Positions 7,904 to 16,534 are shown, counted from the first letter of the stretch. The stretch: 37,985 nt of DNA from Candidatus Methanofastidiosia archaeon (GCA_003558335.1 PWMA01000144.1:1-37985), one strand, 5' to 3'. The notes: generated from the letters alone by a model not told the origin. Translations and numbers: made by a program.

Positions 7904-9211
7904 TTATTTTTTTCCTTCTCTGACCTTTTTATCATCTTCTTTTTTAATCGCAGCCCTAACCATCTGGATAACAGAACTGTTTATTTGGTACTTTCCCTTT
8001 TCACTGGTCAATATCCCCATAGCCACAAGTTCTTCAAGTTTGGCGTATTGCTTTGTTACTGGTTCGTGAGTGTCTTTTGCAAGTTGAATATATGTAACAG
8101 GGCCTCCACCGTACTTTTCAATTATTATCCTGACATCTTCCCTTAGATCTGAGGGGACTCTTCTAATATACTCTTCAATTGAGGTAGGTCCAGTTAAAAC
8201 CTTTGCAATATACCTATCATCTATAAACTCTACAAAACTTTCCCTTGTAGCTGTAAACAAAGTAGTATGAAGTATCTTTAGTAGTTCTCTAGGATTTCCC
8301 TTTGCCATACTATTTGCAAGCATTATGGCACTATCTTCAAATGGGTAGAGTGGATTCATCATGGATTTTTTTCTGTTATATTCGAGTCTTTTCTGAACAA
8401 GTTTTATTGCCCTTTCGTCAGTAAGTGATTCTGAGAACATCTCACTATGAAGTCTTGCTATAAAAGCCGGATTTATTTCTCTTATCTTCTCGTAAGCATT
8501 GTTTGTACATCCCATGATAAAAACACAAGATTCCGGCATATTGCTTATAAACTCTCTCAAAAATTCAAAGAAAAGAATAAGATCAGTGTTAGAAGCTGTT
8601 AGGATATTTTCCATTTCATCTATTATTAGCGCAGATCTCTTATATTCTCCTAAATATTCTATCATCTGATTTCCAATATCTTGGGAATTGTAATTTAATC
8701 GGGTAAGTTCATAGTTTTCCACTGGAGCCTGTATTTTCTCTCTCGTAAAAAATCTCTTTATTTTTTGGAAAAAAGATATCTTTTCTTCTGGATATGATTG
8801 CCCATAATAATCTTCCTCTCCATATTCGTATTCCTGTGGATATGTAGTTTGATAAGTTTCCCCTAGGTCTTCTTCCTCTTCAGGGAAATAAGAAAAGATA
8901 TCTAAAGTCGTTTTTATAATATCATTTGAGTCAATCTTTTGATAGATTGACATACCTCCTGATTCTTGTATGAGTTTATGAACACCTTTTAATCTCTGAG
9001 TTTTCCCTGAGCCCAAAGGCCCAACAACTGAAAATGCTATGCCTGAATTTTCACCAATAACATCAGACAGTATATCTGCAATACGAGAATCTATCTCTTG
9101 AGAAACATGAATCTTTTCTATATCTTTTATAGCTTCAGATGATAAATCAGTAAATGGATTTTTTTCTAGCCCGAATCTTTCATATGAAGAAGAAACATCA
9201 ATTTTAAACAT
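7904..9211 (-). CDS. AAA+ ATPase with C-terminal winged helix (Orc1/Cdc6- or ExeA-like)
   Basis: A 435-residue P-loop ATPase. It begins with the FGLEKNPF segment common to Cdc6/ExeA-like ATPases. The Walker A motif GPLGSGKT is at about 64-71, Walker B ALIIDEME at about 194-201, and a sensor-1-like MGCTNNA near 233. A winged-helix-type domain occupies about 350-430. An acidic, Tyr-rich insertion (about 110-145) separates Walker A from Walker B. The start is set at ATG 9211, because the alternative GTG at 9220 is part of the GTGAT ribosome site 4 bases upstream. It may be a DNA-binding switch ATPase; a true replication-initiator role is not shown. A TATA-like box at about 9256-9266 fits this start. 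Confidence 0.75.
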   Translation of the reverse strand: MFKIDVSSSYERFGLEKNPFTDLSSEAIKDIEKIHVSQEIDSRIADILSDVIGENSGIAFSVVGPLGSGKTQRLKGVHKLIQESGGMSIYQKIDSNDIIKTTLDIFSYFPEEEEDLGETYQTTYPQEYEYGEEDYYGQSYPEEKISFFQKIKRFFTREKIQAPVENYELTRLNYNSQDIGNQMIEYLGEYKRSALIIDEMENILTASNTDLILFFEFLREFISNMPESCVFIMGCTNNAYEKIREINPAFIARLHSEMFSESLTDERAIKLVQKRLEYNRKKSMMNPLYPFEDSAIMLANSMAKGNPRELLKILHTTLFTATRESFVEFIDDRYIAKVLTGPTSIEEYIRRVPSDLREDVRIIIEKYGGGPVTYIQLAKDTHEPVTKQYAKLEELVAMGILTSEKGKYQINSSVIQMVRAAIKKEDDKKVREGKK

Positions 9212-9337
9212 AATTATCACATATTTTATTAAAGATTATCATCTTTAGGCATAAGTTTGGTTTATATTAAAAAATAATAATGTAAAAAACTATTTAAAGA
9301 TTTCGGTAATCGTCTTTATTTTATACTTTCAAAAAAC

Positions 9338-9901
9338 ATGTTATATATTACAGAAAAAGTTATAAGCAATTTTATATACCTGTTATTAATGGCTTCTCTA
9401 GAAACTATCTTATCCGAATATTGGATGATTATATTTTTAACATTGATTGTATTACTGATATCGTTGATTCTTATAATTAGATTTGTTTCCAAGAAAAATA
9501 AAGAGCCTAAATTTCCTAGAATAAAGGCCCAAGACAAAACATCAATCTTCGTTAATCAGAAAGATCCTGAAGAGGAACCTAAAATTGAACTGCCTAAACC
9601 AGAAGTTATTGAAACTCCGGAAAAACCTGTTTTGGAATCAATAGCTGAAACACAAAAACATACTGAAAAAAAAATAAATACTTGGGCAGACTTTATAATT
9701 GAACTTGACGACATGTCAAAAGTTTTGGCTGAAGCTAAAGCACACGAATACTTTAAAATGAGTCAGAAGTATAGGGATTTAACAAGATTTTATTTTGACA
9801 ATATCCAAAATCCAAACATAGAAAAAGCAGATATGGACAAAGCTTGGAAAAAATTAGAAGACTGCTACGGCAAAATCCAAAAACTTTTAGAAAATATTTA
9901 G
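9338..9901 (+). CDS. Small membrane-anchored protein upstream of the Lon-type protease
   Basis: I do not recognise this protein of up to 187 residues. It has one membrane helix at about 29-50, a basic flank (RFVSKKNKEPK), a Pro/Glu-rich linker (about 60-105), and a C-terminal helical domain (about 113-187) with conserved-looking aromatic and charged residues. The helical part presumably faces the cytoplasm. The start may instead be ATG 9389 (residue 18), which would place the helix at residues 12-33. The next gene's ribosome site overlaps its stop (TAGGTG), so the two are almost certainly co-transcribed. Partnership with the protease is inferred from that. Confidence 0.75.
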   Translation: MLYITEKVISNFIYLLLMASLETILSEYWMIIFLTLIVLLISLILIIRFVSKKNKEPKFPRIKAQDKTSIFVNQKDPEEEPKIELPKPEVIETPEKPVLESIAETQKHTEKKINTWADFIIELDDMSKVLAEAKAHEYFKMSQKYRDLTRFYFDNIQNPNIEKADMDKAWKKLEDCYGKIQKLLENI

Positions 9902-9909
9902 GTGTTTAA

Positions 9910-11775
9910 ATGAATAAAAAATTATTGGCAATTTTTTTGCTTGGTATCATATTTACAGGTTTTTTACCAGCCATATCATCAGAAGAAGAGGGCAAATCTA
10001 TTACTATAAAGGTACCTGCAGTTTCGAGAGCTGAATCTGGATTAGAAGGACTTGTTTTTGATGCAACAGTTCTTGTAAAACCTGGAACTGGAAGGGTATT
10101 TGTTGATACCTGGCCACTCTCTGAACTTGATACTCAAGCCTCGGCTAGATTTGCTTCAGTTGTCGCTACCGATATATTAAAGAAACCTCATTCAAGTTAT
10201 GATTATTTTTATACAATTAGGGCTGATTCTCCCATTATTGGTGGCCCTTCTGCAGGGGCGGCACTTACTATAGCAACAATAGCTTCAATAAAAAAGTTCG
10301 ATGTTGACCCAAACGTTATGATGACAGGGATGGTCAATCCAGATGGTACAGTGGGACCAGTTGGAGGGATAATGGAAAAAATAATGGGTGCAAACGAACA
10401 TGGTACAAAGATATTTTTAATACCAAGTGGGCAATCAGTTGTACAAGTAATAGATGAGGGAACAATTGATACAGTAAATGTAATCGAACTCGCAAAAACT
10501 CGTTGGGGTATAAAAGTAGTTGAAGTTGACGATGTCTCAGAAGCCCTATGGTATTTCACAGGCTATAGAATAAAAGAAGATACCCCTCCTTCGAGAGTAA
10601 GTGTTAACACTAATTTCATGAAAGACAAAGCACTTTCAGACTTTATAGATGTAGAAAGACTATCTAAATCAACATCTCAGAAACTAGAATCTGCAAGCAT
10701 CGGTTACAGAGAATATCTTACTTTAATTGACTTTCTCAATAGAGCAGATTCAAATATCGATTTAGCTAAAAATAATCTTTCAGAAAGAAGATATTATAGT
10801 GCTATGAGCAATATATTCAACGCCAGAATACAGTTAAATTACATTAATGATTCTATAGACTTTCTAGTAAATAGAGATCCTACAAATGTTAAAAATAGAA
10901 TAGAAGCAGCCCAAAAAGAACTTGATGAAGCAAATCAGCTAATTTTAGAGGAATCTGCAAATATTAGAGGTATAACTTCATTTGAATGTCTTGCTGCATC
11001 TGAAAAAAGAGCTATAGATGCTGAAAATTTAATTTCAGACGCATGGAGAGAATATTACAATCAAAGATATTCTGATTCTATTTATTATGCAAATTTTGCT
11101 CTTGAAAGGGCTAAAACAGCAAAGTTATGGCTGGATATTAGCAAAGAGAATTCTAGAGGAGAAATAATCATAGATGAATCGCAAATAAAATTCAATGCAA
11201 ATCAAAGAATTGAAGATGCACGATTGAGTCTTGTTTATGCAAGAACTTTGGTGGGTAACAACCCACTATTACAACAAAGTTCAGATTTACTTAGAACTGC
11301 AGAAAAAAGTTATAAAGATGGAAAATATGCCGCAGCCATTTTTGATGCAATAGAGAGTAAAGTTAGATCCAGCGTTTCAATAGAGCTGTGGGCTTCAGGA
11401 GAAGATGTTATAAAACAAAGACTGGAAAGGGCCAAAGAGCAAGCAGGAGGAGCGATTTATCTTGCAAGAAGGGAAGGCGGCGGAGCTCCACTAATGGCTG
11501 AAAGTTACTTTGAGTACGCTTCCACTTTTGAAGAATCCGACAGGATTGCTTCAATAATTTTTTACAAATATTCAAAAGGTGTAGCCTTTGCACTTAGATT
11601 CTTAGACCCTCTAGATCAAACAACACCTAAACAAGAAGTAGAAATAGAAAAGTCGCCAGTTCTAATCACAACTGCTTCTCAAAATAACGTTGGATATTTC
11701 ATTGGAGGGCTTTTATTAGGCTTAATTTTAGGGGGAATAGCCTTTTTTTATAAAAAAAGAGAAATTTATAAATAA
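9910..11775 (+). CDS. Secreted, membrane-anchored Lon-type (S16) serine protease without ATPase domain
   Basis: This 621-residue protein has a signal peptide (residues 1-24), then a Lon proteolytic domain. S114 in GGPSAGAAL and K157 in GGIMEKIMGA form the Ser-Lys dyad, with GTVGPVGG between them. About 350 residues of predicted helical repeats follow (about 235-590), and a C-terminal membrane helix lies at about 597-614 with a basic tail. There is no Walker motif, so it differs from LonA/LonB and resembles predicted archaeal ATP-independent Lon-like proteases. The active domain should be outside the cell, tethered to the membrane. The ribosome site AGGTG lies 6 bases before the ATG. Confidence 0.88.
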   Translation: MNKKLLAIFLLGIIFTGFLPAISSEEEGKSITIKVPAVSRAESGLEGLVFDATVLVKPGTGRVFVDTWPLSELDTQASARFASVVATDILKKPHSSYDYFYTIRADSPIIGGPSAGAALTIATIASIKKFDVDPNVMMTGMVNPDGTVGPVGGIMEKIMGANEHGTKIFLIPSGQSVVQVIDEGTIDTVNVIELAKTRWGIKVVEVDDVSEALWYFTGYRIKEDTPPSRVSVNTNFMKDKALSDFIDVERLSKSTSQKLESASIGYREYLTLIDFLNRADSNIDLAKNNLSERRYYSAMSNIFNARIQLNYINDSIDFLVNRDPTNVKNRIEAAQKELDEANQLILEESANIRGITSFECLAASEKRAIDAENLISDAWREYYNQRYSDSIYYANFALERAKTAKLWLDISKENSRGEIIIDESQIKFNANQRIEDARLSLVYARTLVGNNPLLQQSSDLLRTAEKSYKDGKYAAAIFDAIESKVRSSVSIELWASGEDVIKQRLERAKEQAGGAIYLARREGGGAPLMAESYFEYASTFEESDRIASIIFYKYSKGVAFALRFLDPLDQTTPKQEVEIEKSPVLITTASQNNVGYFIGGLLLGLILGGIAFFYKKREIYK

Positions 11776-11781
11776 AAAATA

Positions 11782-12894
11782 TTAAATTTCTCCTCTATCT
11801 TTTGTTCTTATACATCCTTCTAGAGTTACGCCGCCACCAATTTTAATTGATCCTCTGTATTCTATGCCTTCGCTGATATTTGTGCCATCCATAAGGGTAA
11901 CTGAACCGCCTGATAGAATTCTACTAACACTACAATTGTGGCCTATTAATACATTTCCTTTAGCTTTAATGGTCTTGGCATCGCTGTTAGCTCCCACTGT
12001 AATTTCTCCTTCCGATACGACATCTTTCATCATTTTGCTGTTTTCTCCGATAGTAACATTTCCATTTGCTTCAAGTTTAGTCTTAACAACTGCTTCAGAG
12101 CCTAAAAATACGTCCCCCCCTGAAATAAATTCGCCACCAATTCTTACCCTGTCTCCACATTTAACATCTCCTGTAGTTTTGAGCGAATCGGGTATAACAC
12201 TACCATTTGAAATAAAAGCATTTCCCGCAAAGATTTCCTCTCTTATTTCAGCTTCCTCTCCCATGATAAGCGTTCCATCGCATTTTACAGAACCGTGAAT
12301 CGTTGTTCTATCTCCAAGGGTAACATTTTTCCCAGCTATGATATCTCCTTTAATCAAAGCATCATTTTCAATTTTTACGTTTTCTCTAGTTTTTAATCCA
12401 CCCTTTACAATAATACCTTCACTTATGTCAATGTCTTTGTCAAAAGCATCTAAGACTATTACTTTGCCTCTTTCTGCTTCTTCCATCTGTCTGTTTAGTT
12501 CTTCATTAATCGCTTTAACTCTTTCAAGTTCTCTCTGAACATCTTCAATAAGCTCTTCTTTCTGTCTTAATACAATTATCTCTTTTGATCTTTCGTTATT
12601 TAATTCTTCTTTGTACTTGTCTCTTTCTTCACTAATTTCCTTTATTACATCATGGGTTCTTTCTTCAACTTCTCTGTATTTGTCTTCAGCTTCTTTTAAC
12701 TTCTCAGTGAACTCTTGATTTTCTCTAGTAATTTTTTCAAACTTTTCCTTTATAATTTCTATGTTTTCATACTCTTCTTCATAAACCTTAAGTTGCATCT
12801 TAAGAGCTCTGTTTTCCTTTTCAAGTTCCTCTAGATTTTGCGTGAGCATATTCAATTTTTCATCTTTTTCTTTATTACCGCCAAAAAGGCCCAT
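11782..12894 (-). CDS. Coiled-coil bactofilin-like (polymer-forming) protein
   Basis: A 370-residue protein with no signal peptide or membrane helix. Residues about 10-145 are strongly predicted coiled coil (heptads rich in E, K and L). Residues about 150-370 form a beta-helix of short Gly/Val/Ile units such as VKCDGTLIMGEEAEI, GNAFISNGSVI and IKAKGNVLIGHNCSV. The second part matches the polymer-forming cytoskeletal family. A coiled-coil arm joined to such a domain suggests a cytoplasmic scaffold or filament; this is inference. A strong AGGAGG site precedes the ATG by 7 bases. It is convergent with the Lon-type gene (6 bases apart). Confidence 0.8.
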   Translation of the reverse strand: MGLFGGNKEKDEKLNMLTQNLEELEKENRALKMQLKVYEEEYENIEIIKEKFEKITRENQEFTEKLKEAEDKYREVEERTHDVIKEISEERDKYKEELNNERSKEIIVLRQKEELIEDVQRELERVKAINEELNRQMEEAERGKVIVLDAFDKDIDISEGIIVKGGLKTRENVKIENDALIKGDIIAGKNVTLGDRTTIHGSVKCDGTLIMGEEAEIREEIFAGNAFISNGSVIPDSLKTTGDVKCGDRVRIGGEFISGGDVFLGSEAVVKTKLEANGNVTIGENSKMMKDVVSEGEITVGANSDAKTIKAKGNVLIGHNCSVSRILSGGSVTLMDGTNISEGIEYRGSIKIGGGVTLEGCIRTKDRGEI

Positions 12895-12955
12895 TTAAAT
12901 TCCTCCTAATATAATAAAATTCTAGTATTGACTATATATATCTTTTTATTTAAAT

Positions 12956-13354
12956 CTATTTCTCATATAACTCTAATAAAATGCCGTGTGTGCTTTTTGG
13001 ATGAACAAAGGCCATCTTTGACTTTCCAGCACCAATTCGTGGCTTTTCATCAATTAGTTTTATCTCTTTATTCTTCATCAAATCTATAGATTTTTCTATA
13101 TCATCAACTAAAATTGCAATGTGATGTATACCCTCTCCTCTTTTTTCTATAAACTTTCCAACTGGACCATCAGGCGATGTGGGCTCTAAAAGTTCTAAAT
13201 GAACGCCTCCAATATCAAGAAATCCAACTTTAACCTTTTGCTCAGAAACTTCCTCTATACCTCTAACCTCTAACCCTAAAACACCTTCATAAAAACTCAA
13301 AGACTCTTCTAAATTATTTACAGCTATACCAATATGGTCTATTTTTTTTATCAC
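12956..13354 (-). CDS. mce: Methylmalonyl-CoA epimerase
   Basis: A 132-residue protein of the glyoxalase/VOC fold. Metal ligands are visible as H7 in IDHIGIAV, the HHIAILVDD His, and the C-terminal Glu in GILLELYE; the length is typical. It converts the S and R forms of methylmalonyl-CoA, feeding or draining the B12-dependent mutase. The GTG start overlaps the meaB stop (TAGTG), and a GAGGTG ribosome site lies inside the end of meaB, so translation is tightly linked to that gene. Confidence 0.93.
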   Translation of the reverse strand: MIKKIDHIGIAVNNLEESLSFYEGVLGLEVRGIEEVSEQKVKVGFLDIGGVHLELLEPTSPDGPVGKFIEKRGEGIHHIAILVDDIEKSIDLMKNKEIKLIDEKPRIGAGKSKMAFVHPKSTHGILLELYEK

Positions 13355-14325
13355 TAGAACACCTCATACAACTTCCTTAATTTTGGCATTAATTCTTCTA
13401 TAACCATGTAAGGATCTTTTTCTCTATTTGCAATCTTTTCTGCAAGTTCTTCTAATTCGTCCTCTGATACGAAACTATACAGATTTTTCATAAATAAGTT
13501 TTGAATTATATTTAACAATTCATTTTTTCCTCTAAATACTCTTTTTTTCCCATAAATACCCGATTCAATTAAGTAAGTATAATGATTGTTTATTGCTTTG
13601 TAGAGATCATCAGCACCATTTTCTTTATTTCCATAAGTTTTTATTATTGGAGGAATCCAAACTTCATTTTTTTCTGAAAGTTCTAACATCATTCTGATCT
13701 CACTTATACATTTCTCAACTCCGTCTGTTTCTGCTTTATTAACTGAAAATATATCCCCTATCTCCATAATTCCTGCTTTTATTGTCTGTACATCATCTCC
13801 CATACCTGGAACTGAAACCAAAACAACGGTATCCGCTACTTTAATAATATCAACTTCAATCTGGCCTGTACCTACAGTTTCAATAATTATAACATCTTTT
13901 CCAAAAGCATCAAACAACTTGATCACATTCGCAGTAGCTTCAGACAGTCCTCCAAGACTCCCTCTAGTTGACATACTTCTGATGAATACTTTTTCATCTG
14001 TGTAATGTCTTTGCATTCTTATCCTATCACCGAGTAATGCGCCTCCTGTAAATGGGCTAGTAGGGTCAATAGTAACAACACCTACTTTTTTCCCCTCATT
14101 TCTATAGTTGAATATTAGTTTATCAACTATACTGCTTTTTCCAGATCCTGGAGGTCCAGTTATGCCTATTATATAGGCATTGCCTGTTAAATTATGTATC
14201 TTAGGCACAATAACTGCAGAAGAAGAGGGATCGTTTTCAATTAAAGTAATGAGTTTTCCAAGTGCCCTTCTATTTCCTGAAATCATTTTTTGTACTAGTT
14301 CTTCAACTGGATACATTTTAGGCAC
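13354..14325 (-). CDS. meaB: Methylmalonyl-CoA mutase-associated GTPase MeaB/ArgK
   Basis: A 323-residue G3E-family GTPase. The P-loop GPPGSGKS is at about 57-64. DPTSPFTGGALLGDRIRM, the ETVGTGQIEVDI switch and NKAETDG follow. MeaB-type proteins protect and reload the adenosylcobalamin mutase, using GTP to gate cofactor exchange. The position between the B12-binding mutase subunit and the epimerase fits this role. GTG 14325 or ATG 14316 could be the start; the GAGTG upstream of the ATG slightly favours the latter. Confidence 0.93.
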   Translation of the reverse strand: MPKMYPVEELVQKMISGNRRALGKLITLIENDPSSSAVIVPKIHNLTGNAYIIGITGPPGSGKSSIVDKLIFNYRNEGKKVGVVTIDPTSPFTGGALLGDRIRMQRHYTDEKVFIRSMSTRGSLGGLSEATANVIKLFDAFGKDVIIIETVGTGQIEVDIIKVADTVVLVSVPGMGDDVQTIKAGIMEIGDIFSVNKAETDGVEKCISEIRMMLELSEKNEVWIPPIIKTYGNKENGADDLYKAINNHYTYLIESGIYGKKRVFRGKNELLNIIQNLFMKNLYSFVSEDELEELAEKIANREKDPYMVIEELMPKLRKLYEVF

Positions 14326-14328
14326 TCT

Positions 14329-14730
14329 TTATATTTTATGAATCATTTCTTTTACATCAGTGATTATTTTTTCAGTGCTTGTTCCAGGCCTAAATATTTT
14401 TTTAACTCCAAGGCTTTTAAGATAGGTTATATCCTCTTCAGGAATAATTCCTCCTCCAAACACAAGAATATCCTCCGCATCTTCTTTTTTTAAGAGATCT
14501 ATTATTTTTTGAAAAAGGTAATTATGGGCTCCCGATAAGATACTAAGTCCTATTGCATCTACATCTTCTTGTAAAGCAGTTTCTACAATACTTTCTGGCG
14601 TCTGTCTGAGGCCTGTATAAATAACTTCCATTCCAGCATCTCTTAAGGCCCTAGCAACGACTTTAGCGCCTCTATCATGGCCATCAAGCCCTGGCTTTGC
14701 TATCAATATCCTTAATTTTTTCTCTGGCAA
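14329..14730 (-). CDS. Methylmalonyl-CoA mutase, B12-binding (small) subunit
   Basis: A 133-residue cobalamin-binding domain protein. KPGLDGHDRGAK contains the DxHxxG motif (D16, H18, G21), whose His replaces the lower ligand of cobalt. LSILSGAH and FGGGIIPEED also match the C-terminal domain of methylmalonyl-CoA mutase. Split mutases of archaea carry this domain on a separate chain. The partner catalytic chain is not in the window. The start appears to be TTG 14730 after a GAGGG sequence; no better in-frame codon is near. A minus-strand TATA-like AATTTTATAAA around 14791-14802 could drive the operon. Confidence 0.92.
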   Translation of the reverse strand: MPEKKLRILIAKPGLDGHDRGAKVVARALRDAGMEVIYTGLRQTPESIVETALQEDVDAIGLSILSGAHNYLFQKIIDLLKKEDAEDILVFGGGIIPEEDITYLKSLGVKKIFRPGTSTEKIITDVKEMIHKI

Positions 14731-14821
14731 TAAAAACCCTCGATTCTTAAAATAAAATATAATCTTAAAATAGTTTTCGGTTAATTACTAATTTTTATAA
14801 AATTAATCAAATTAACTATAT

Positions 14822-14926
14822 TTAGTCTTCTTCGTAATCTTCTTCAGGAATGAAGAGAGGCTTTTCATCTTCTTTTTCTTCAACGGGAAAGTTTATTTGC
14901 GGTTCTATTATTTTTATCTCCTCCAT
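14822..14926 (-). CDS. Possible 34-residue acidic small protein
   Basis: An ATG at 14926 opens a 34-codon frame ending in TAA at 14822-14824. The peptide begins MEEIKIIEPQINFPVEEKE and ends in an acidic stretch (PEEDYEED). Support comes from a minus-strand TATA box at 14971-14980, which predicts a transcript start near 14949, about 23 bases before the ATG. No ribosome site is visible upstream; a GGAGGAG lies just inside the frame instead. It is in the same direction as the methylmalonyl-CoA operon and 92 bases ahead of it. The product could be a genuine small protein or only a leader region. Confidence 0.4.
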   Translation of the reverse strand: MEEIKIIEPQINFPVEEKEDEKPLFIPEEDYEED

Positions 14927-14970
14927 ATAAAAGTTGTAGCGGTATGTAATACAGGCTTAGATTAATAGGT

Positions 14971-14980
14971 ATATATAAGA
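14971..14980 (-). promoter_or_regulatory. TATA box ahead of the 34-codon frame
   Basis: Read on the minus strand this is TCTTATATAT. It lies about 49 bases before the ATG at 14926, giving an expected transcript start near 14949. Confidence 0.45.
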
Positions 14981-15014
14981 TTAATCTCTAAGTTAGAATC
15001 ATCGGAGAAAAAAG

Positions 15015-15024
15015 CTTATATAAT
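15015..15024 (+). promoter_or_regulatory. TATA box for the flavodoxin gene
   Basis: CTTATATAAT is centred about 25 bases before ATG 15044. This indicates a leaderless message and rules out the upstream in-frame TTG at 15026 as a start. Confidence 0.5.
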
Positions 15025-15043
15025 TTTGATAGAATTTAGTAAC

Positions 15044-15514
15044 ATGAAAACACTTGTTGTTTATTACTCTAGATCTGGAACTACTAAAAAGATAGCAGAT
15101 GAAATTTGTGATAAAATGAACTGCGATATTGAAGAGATAATAGATAATAAAAATAGAAAAGGATTGTTCGGATGGCTTATTGCTGCATTTGATGCTCGAT
15201 CAAAAAAACTAACTGTGATTGAAAATATCAAAAATGATCCTTCAAAATATGATTTAGTAATTATGGGGACGCCTATATGGGCAGGGTTAATGGCACCTGC
15301 CTTAAGGACATATATCAATCAAAATAAAAATCAATTCAAAAAAGTTGCTTTCTTCTGTACACACGGCGGTTCTGGAGAATTAAAAACTTTTAAAGATATT
15401 GAGGATTCCACAGGAATAAAACCAATTTCAAAGTTGGGCATAAGTGCAAAAGATCTTCAAACTGGTTATGAAGATAAATTAAAGGAGTTTATCTTAGAAA
15501 TAAATAAAATTTAA
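15044..15514 (+). CDS. Flavodoxin family protein
   Basis: A protein of 156 residues with a flavodoxin fold. The N-terminal FMN phosphate loop YSRSGTTKK begins at about residue 8. MGTPIWAGLMAPALR (about 78-92) and FFCTHGGSGELKT (about 106-118) form the isoalloxazine-binding loops. It should carry electrons in the cytoplasm, or act as a small FMN-dependent reductase or quinone-type enzyme. The start is placed at ATG 15044 because the TATA box at 15015-15024 predicts a transcript beginning there. Its stop overlaps the convergent stop of the AbrB-PhoU gene by four bases. Confidence 0.9.
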   Translation: MKTLVVYYSRSGTTKKIADEICDKMNCDIEEIIDNKNRKGLFGWLIAAFDARSKKLTVIENIKNDPSKYDLVIMGTPIWAGLMAPALRTYINQNKNQFKKVAFFCTHGGSGELKTFKDIEDSTGIKPISKLGISAKDLQTGYEDKLKEFILEINKI

Positions 15515-16509
15515 TTTTTTAATATTAAATAATTGATAGTTAGCTCTGAAATGTCTGCAGAGTATTCACCCATTCTCCTAATACTTTCAACCATATATAA
15601 AACTGGAACAGCTTGGATACCTAAATTTAATGCTTTGTTATTAATCTCTTCACATTTTTCGATTAGCTTTTCGACAATATCGATATTTTCATTGGCCTTT
15701 TTAATATCCTTTTTAAAATGTGCTTCAAAACTCTTAGAAAAAATATCAAGAGACATATTGCTTGTAGATTCTATTTCTTGAATCATATCTGGACTTAAAG
15801 TGTCTATCGCCTTCAGAACATTTTCACTAAGAATAAGTGCGTGATCTCCAACTCTTTCTAGAATCCTACTTATTAAAAAATAATAACTTGCTTCTTCTTG
15901 GCCCAATCCTATTTTTTTTGAAAGCACTATGTCTGTTAAGATAACATTATATTGATGAGAGGCAAGCCAATAGAGTCTATCCACTTCAAAATCCCTTGAA
16001 ATAACATTTTTTGCCAACTCTTTGTTATTATTTTTTAGTGATTTAATTGAATCTTTGTGCATACTTTCAACAAGAAAATACATTCTTTTGATAGTTTTTT
16101 CAAAAGACATTTCCATTGGACTAAGTAAATCCTTTATTACAAAATGATTCTGTTCTTCATCAACAATCTCAGGACCTATTGCAATCTGTGTAAACATTCT
16201 TATAGATTCTCTAATATGGGGGGGCATTTTTCCATTGGATTTTATAATAATATCTGAATATCCCATTATGTAAGCGCCTACAAGTAGTCTGAAAAGGTAT
16301 GTTTTATCAGTTTCAGAGTCAACAATATACTCCTTCTGCTTTCTTTTTTTTTCAGTTTTTTTATCAGGAGTTACTAGTAGAGTTCCATCTCTTTGAACAA
16401 TAAGGCCAAGTGAATCATTTTTCTTTATGTTTAACGACTTAATCCATTCTTTTGGCAATGTGACAACATAAGAAGACCCACCAGTTATTTGAACTTTTCT
16501 TATTTCCAT
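15511..16509 (-). CDS. AbrB-PhoU phosphate uptake regulator
   Basis: A 332-residue protein with an N-terminal AbrB/SpoVT-type DNA-binding domain (about 1-50; KVQITGGSSYVVTLPKEWI) and two PhoU-type helical domains (about 110-325). Archaeal proteins of this design are thought to be phosphate-responsive regulators, in contrast to plain PhoU, which only contacts the Pst transporter. It is transcribed away from pstS across a shared 159-base region and probably controls it; that link is inferred from position. A minus-strand TATA box at 16535-16545 puts the transcript start within a few bases of the ATG. Confidence 0.9.
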   Translation of the reverse strand: MEIRKVQITGGSSYVVTLPKEWIKSLNIKKNDSLGLIVQRDGTLLVTPDKKTEKKRKQKEYIVDSETDKTYLFRLLVGAYIMGYSDIIIKSNGKMPPHIRESIRMFTQIAIGPEIVDEEQNHFVIKDLLSPMEMSFEKTIKRMYFLVESMHKDSIKSLKNNNKELAKNVISRDFEVDRLYWLASHQYNVILTDIVLSKKIGLGQEEASYYFLISRILERVGDHALILSENVLKAIDTLSPDMIQEIESTSNMSLDIFSKSFEAHFKKDIKKANENIDIVEKLIEKCEEINNKALNLGIQAVPVLYMVESIRRMGEYSADISELTINYLILKN

Positions 16510-16534
16510 AATACCATTTATTTTATTTCTATTA

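Noticed and set aside
9338..9388. Firm assignment of the small membrane protein's start to ATG 9338.
   Set aside because: ATG 9389 is equally good; neither has a ribosome site and both have TATA-like stretches nearby, so the start was left open.
11782..12450. DNA-level tandem repeats in the beta-helix region.
   Set aside because: The protein repeats are degenerate and the DNA does not repeat; there are no regular spacers, so it is not a CRISPR array.
11864..12538. Long plus-strand open frames across the bactofilin-like gene.
   Set aside because: They are opposite a clear coding sequence with a strong ribosome site and repeat-bearing protein; the antisense peptides are Pro/Ser-rich artefacts.
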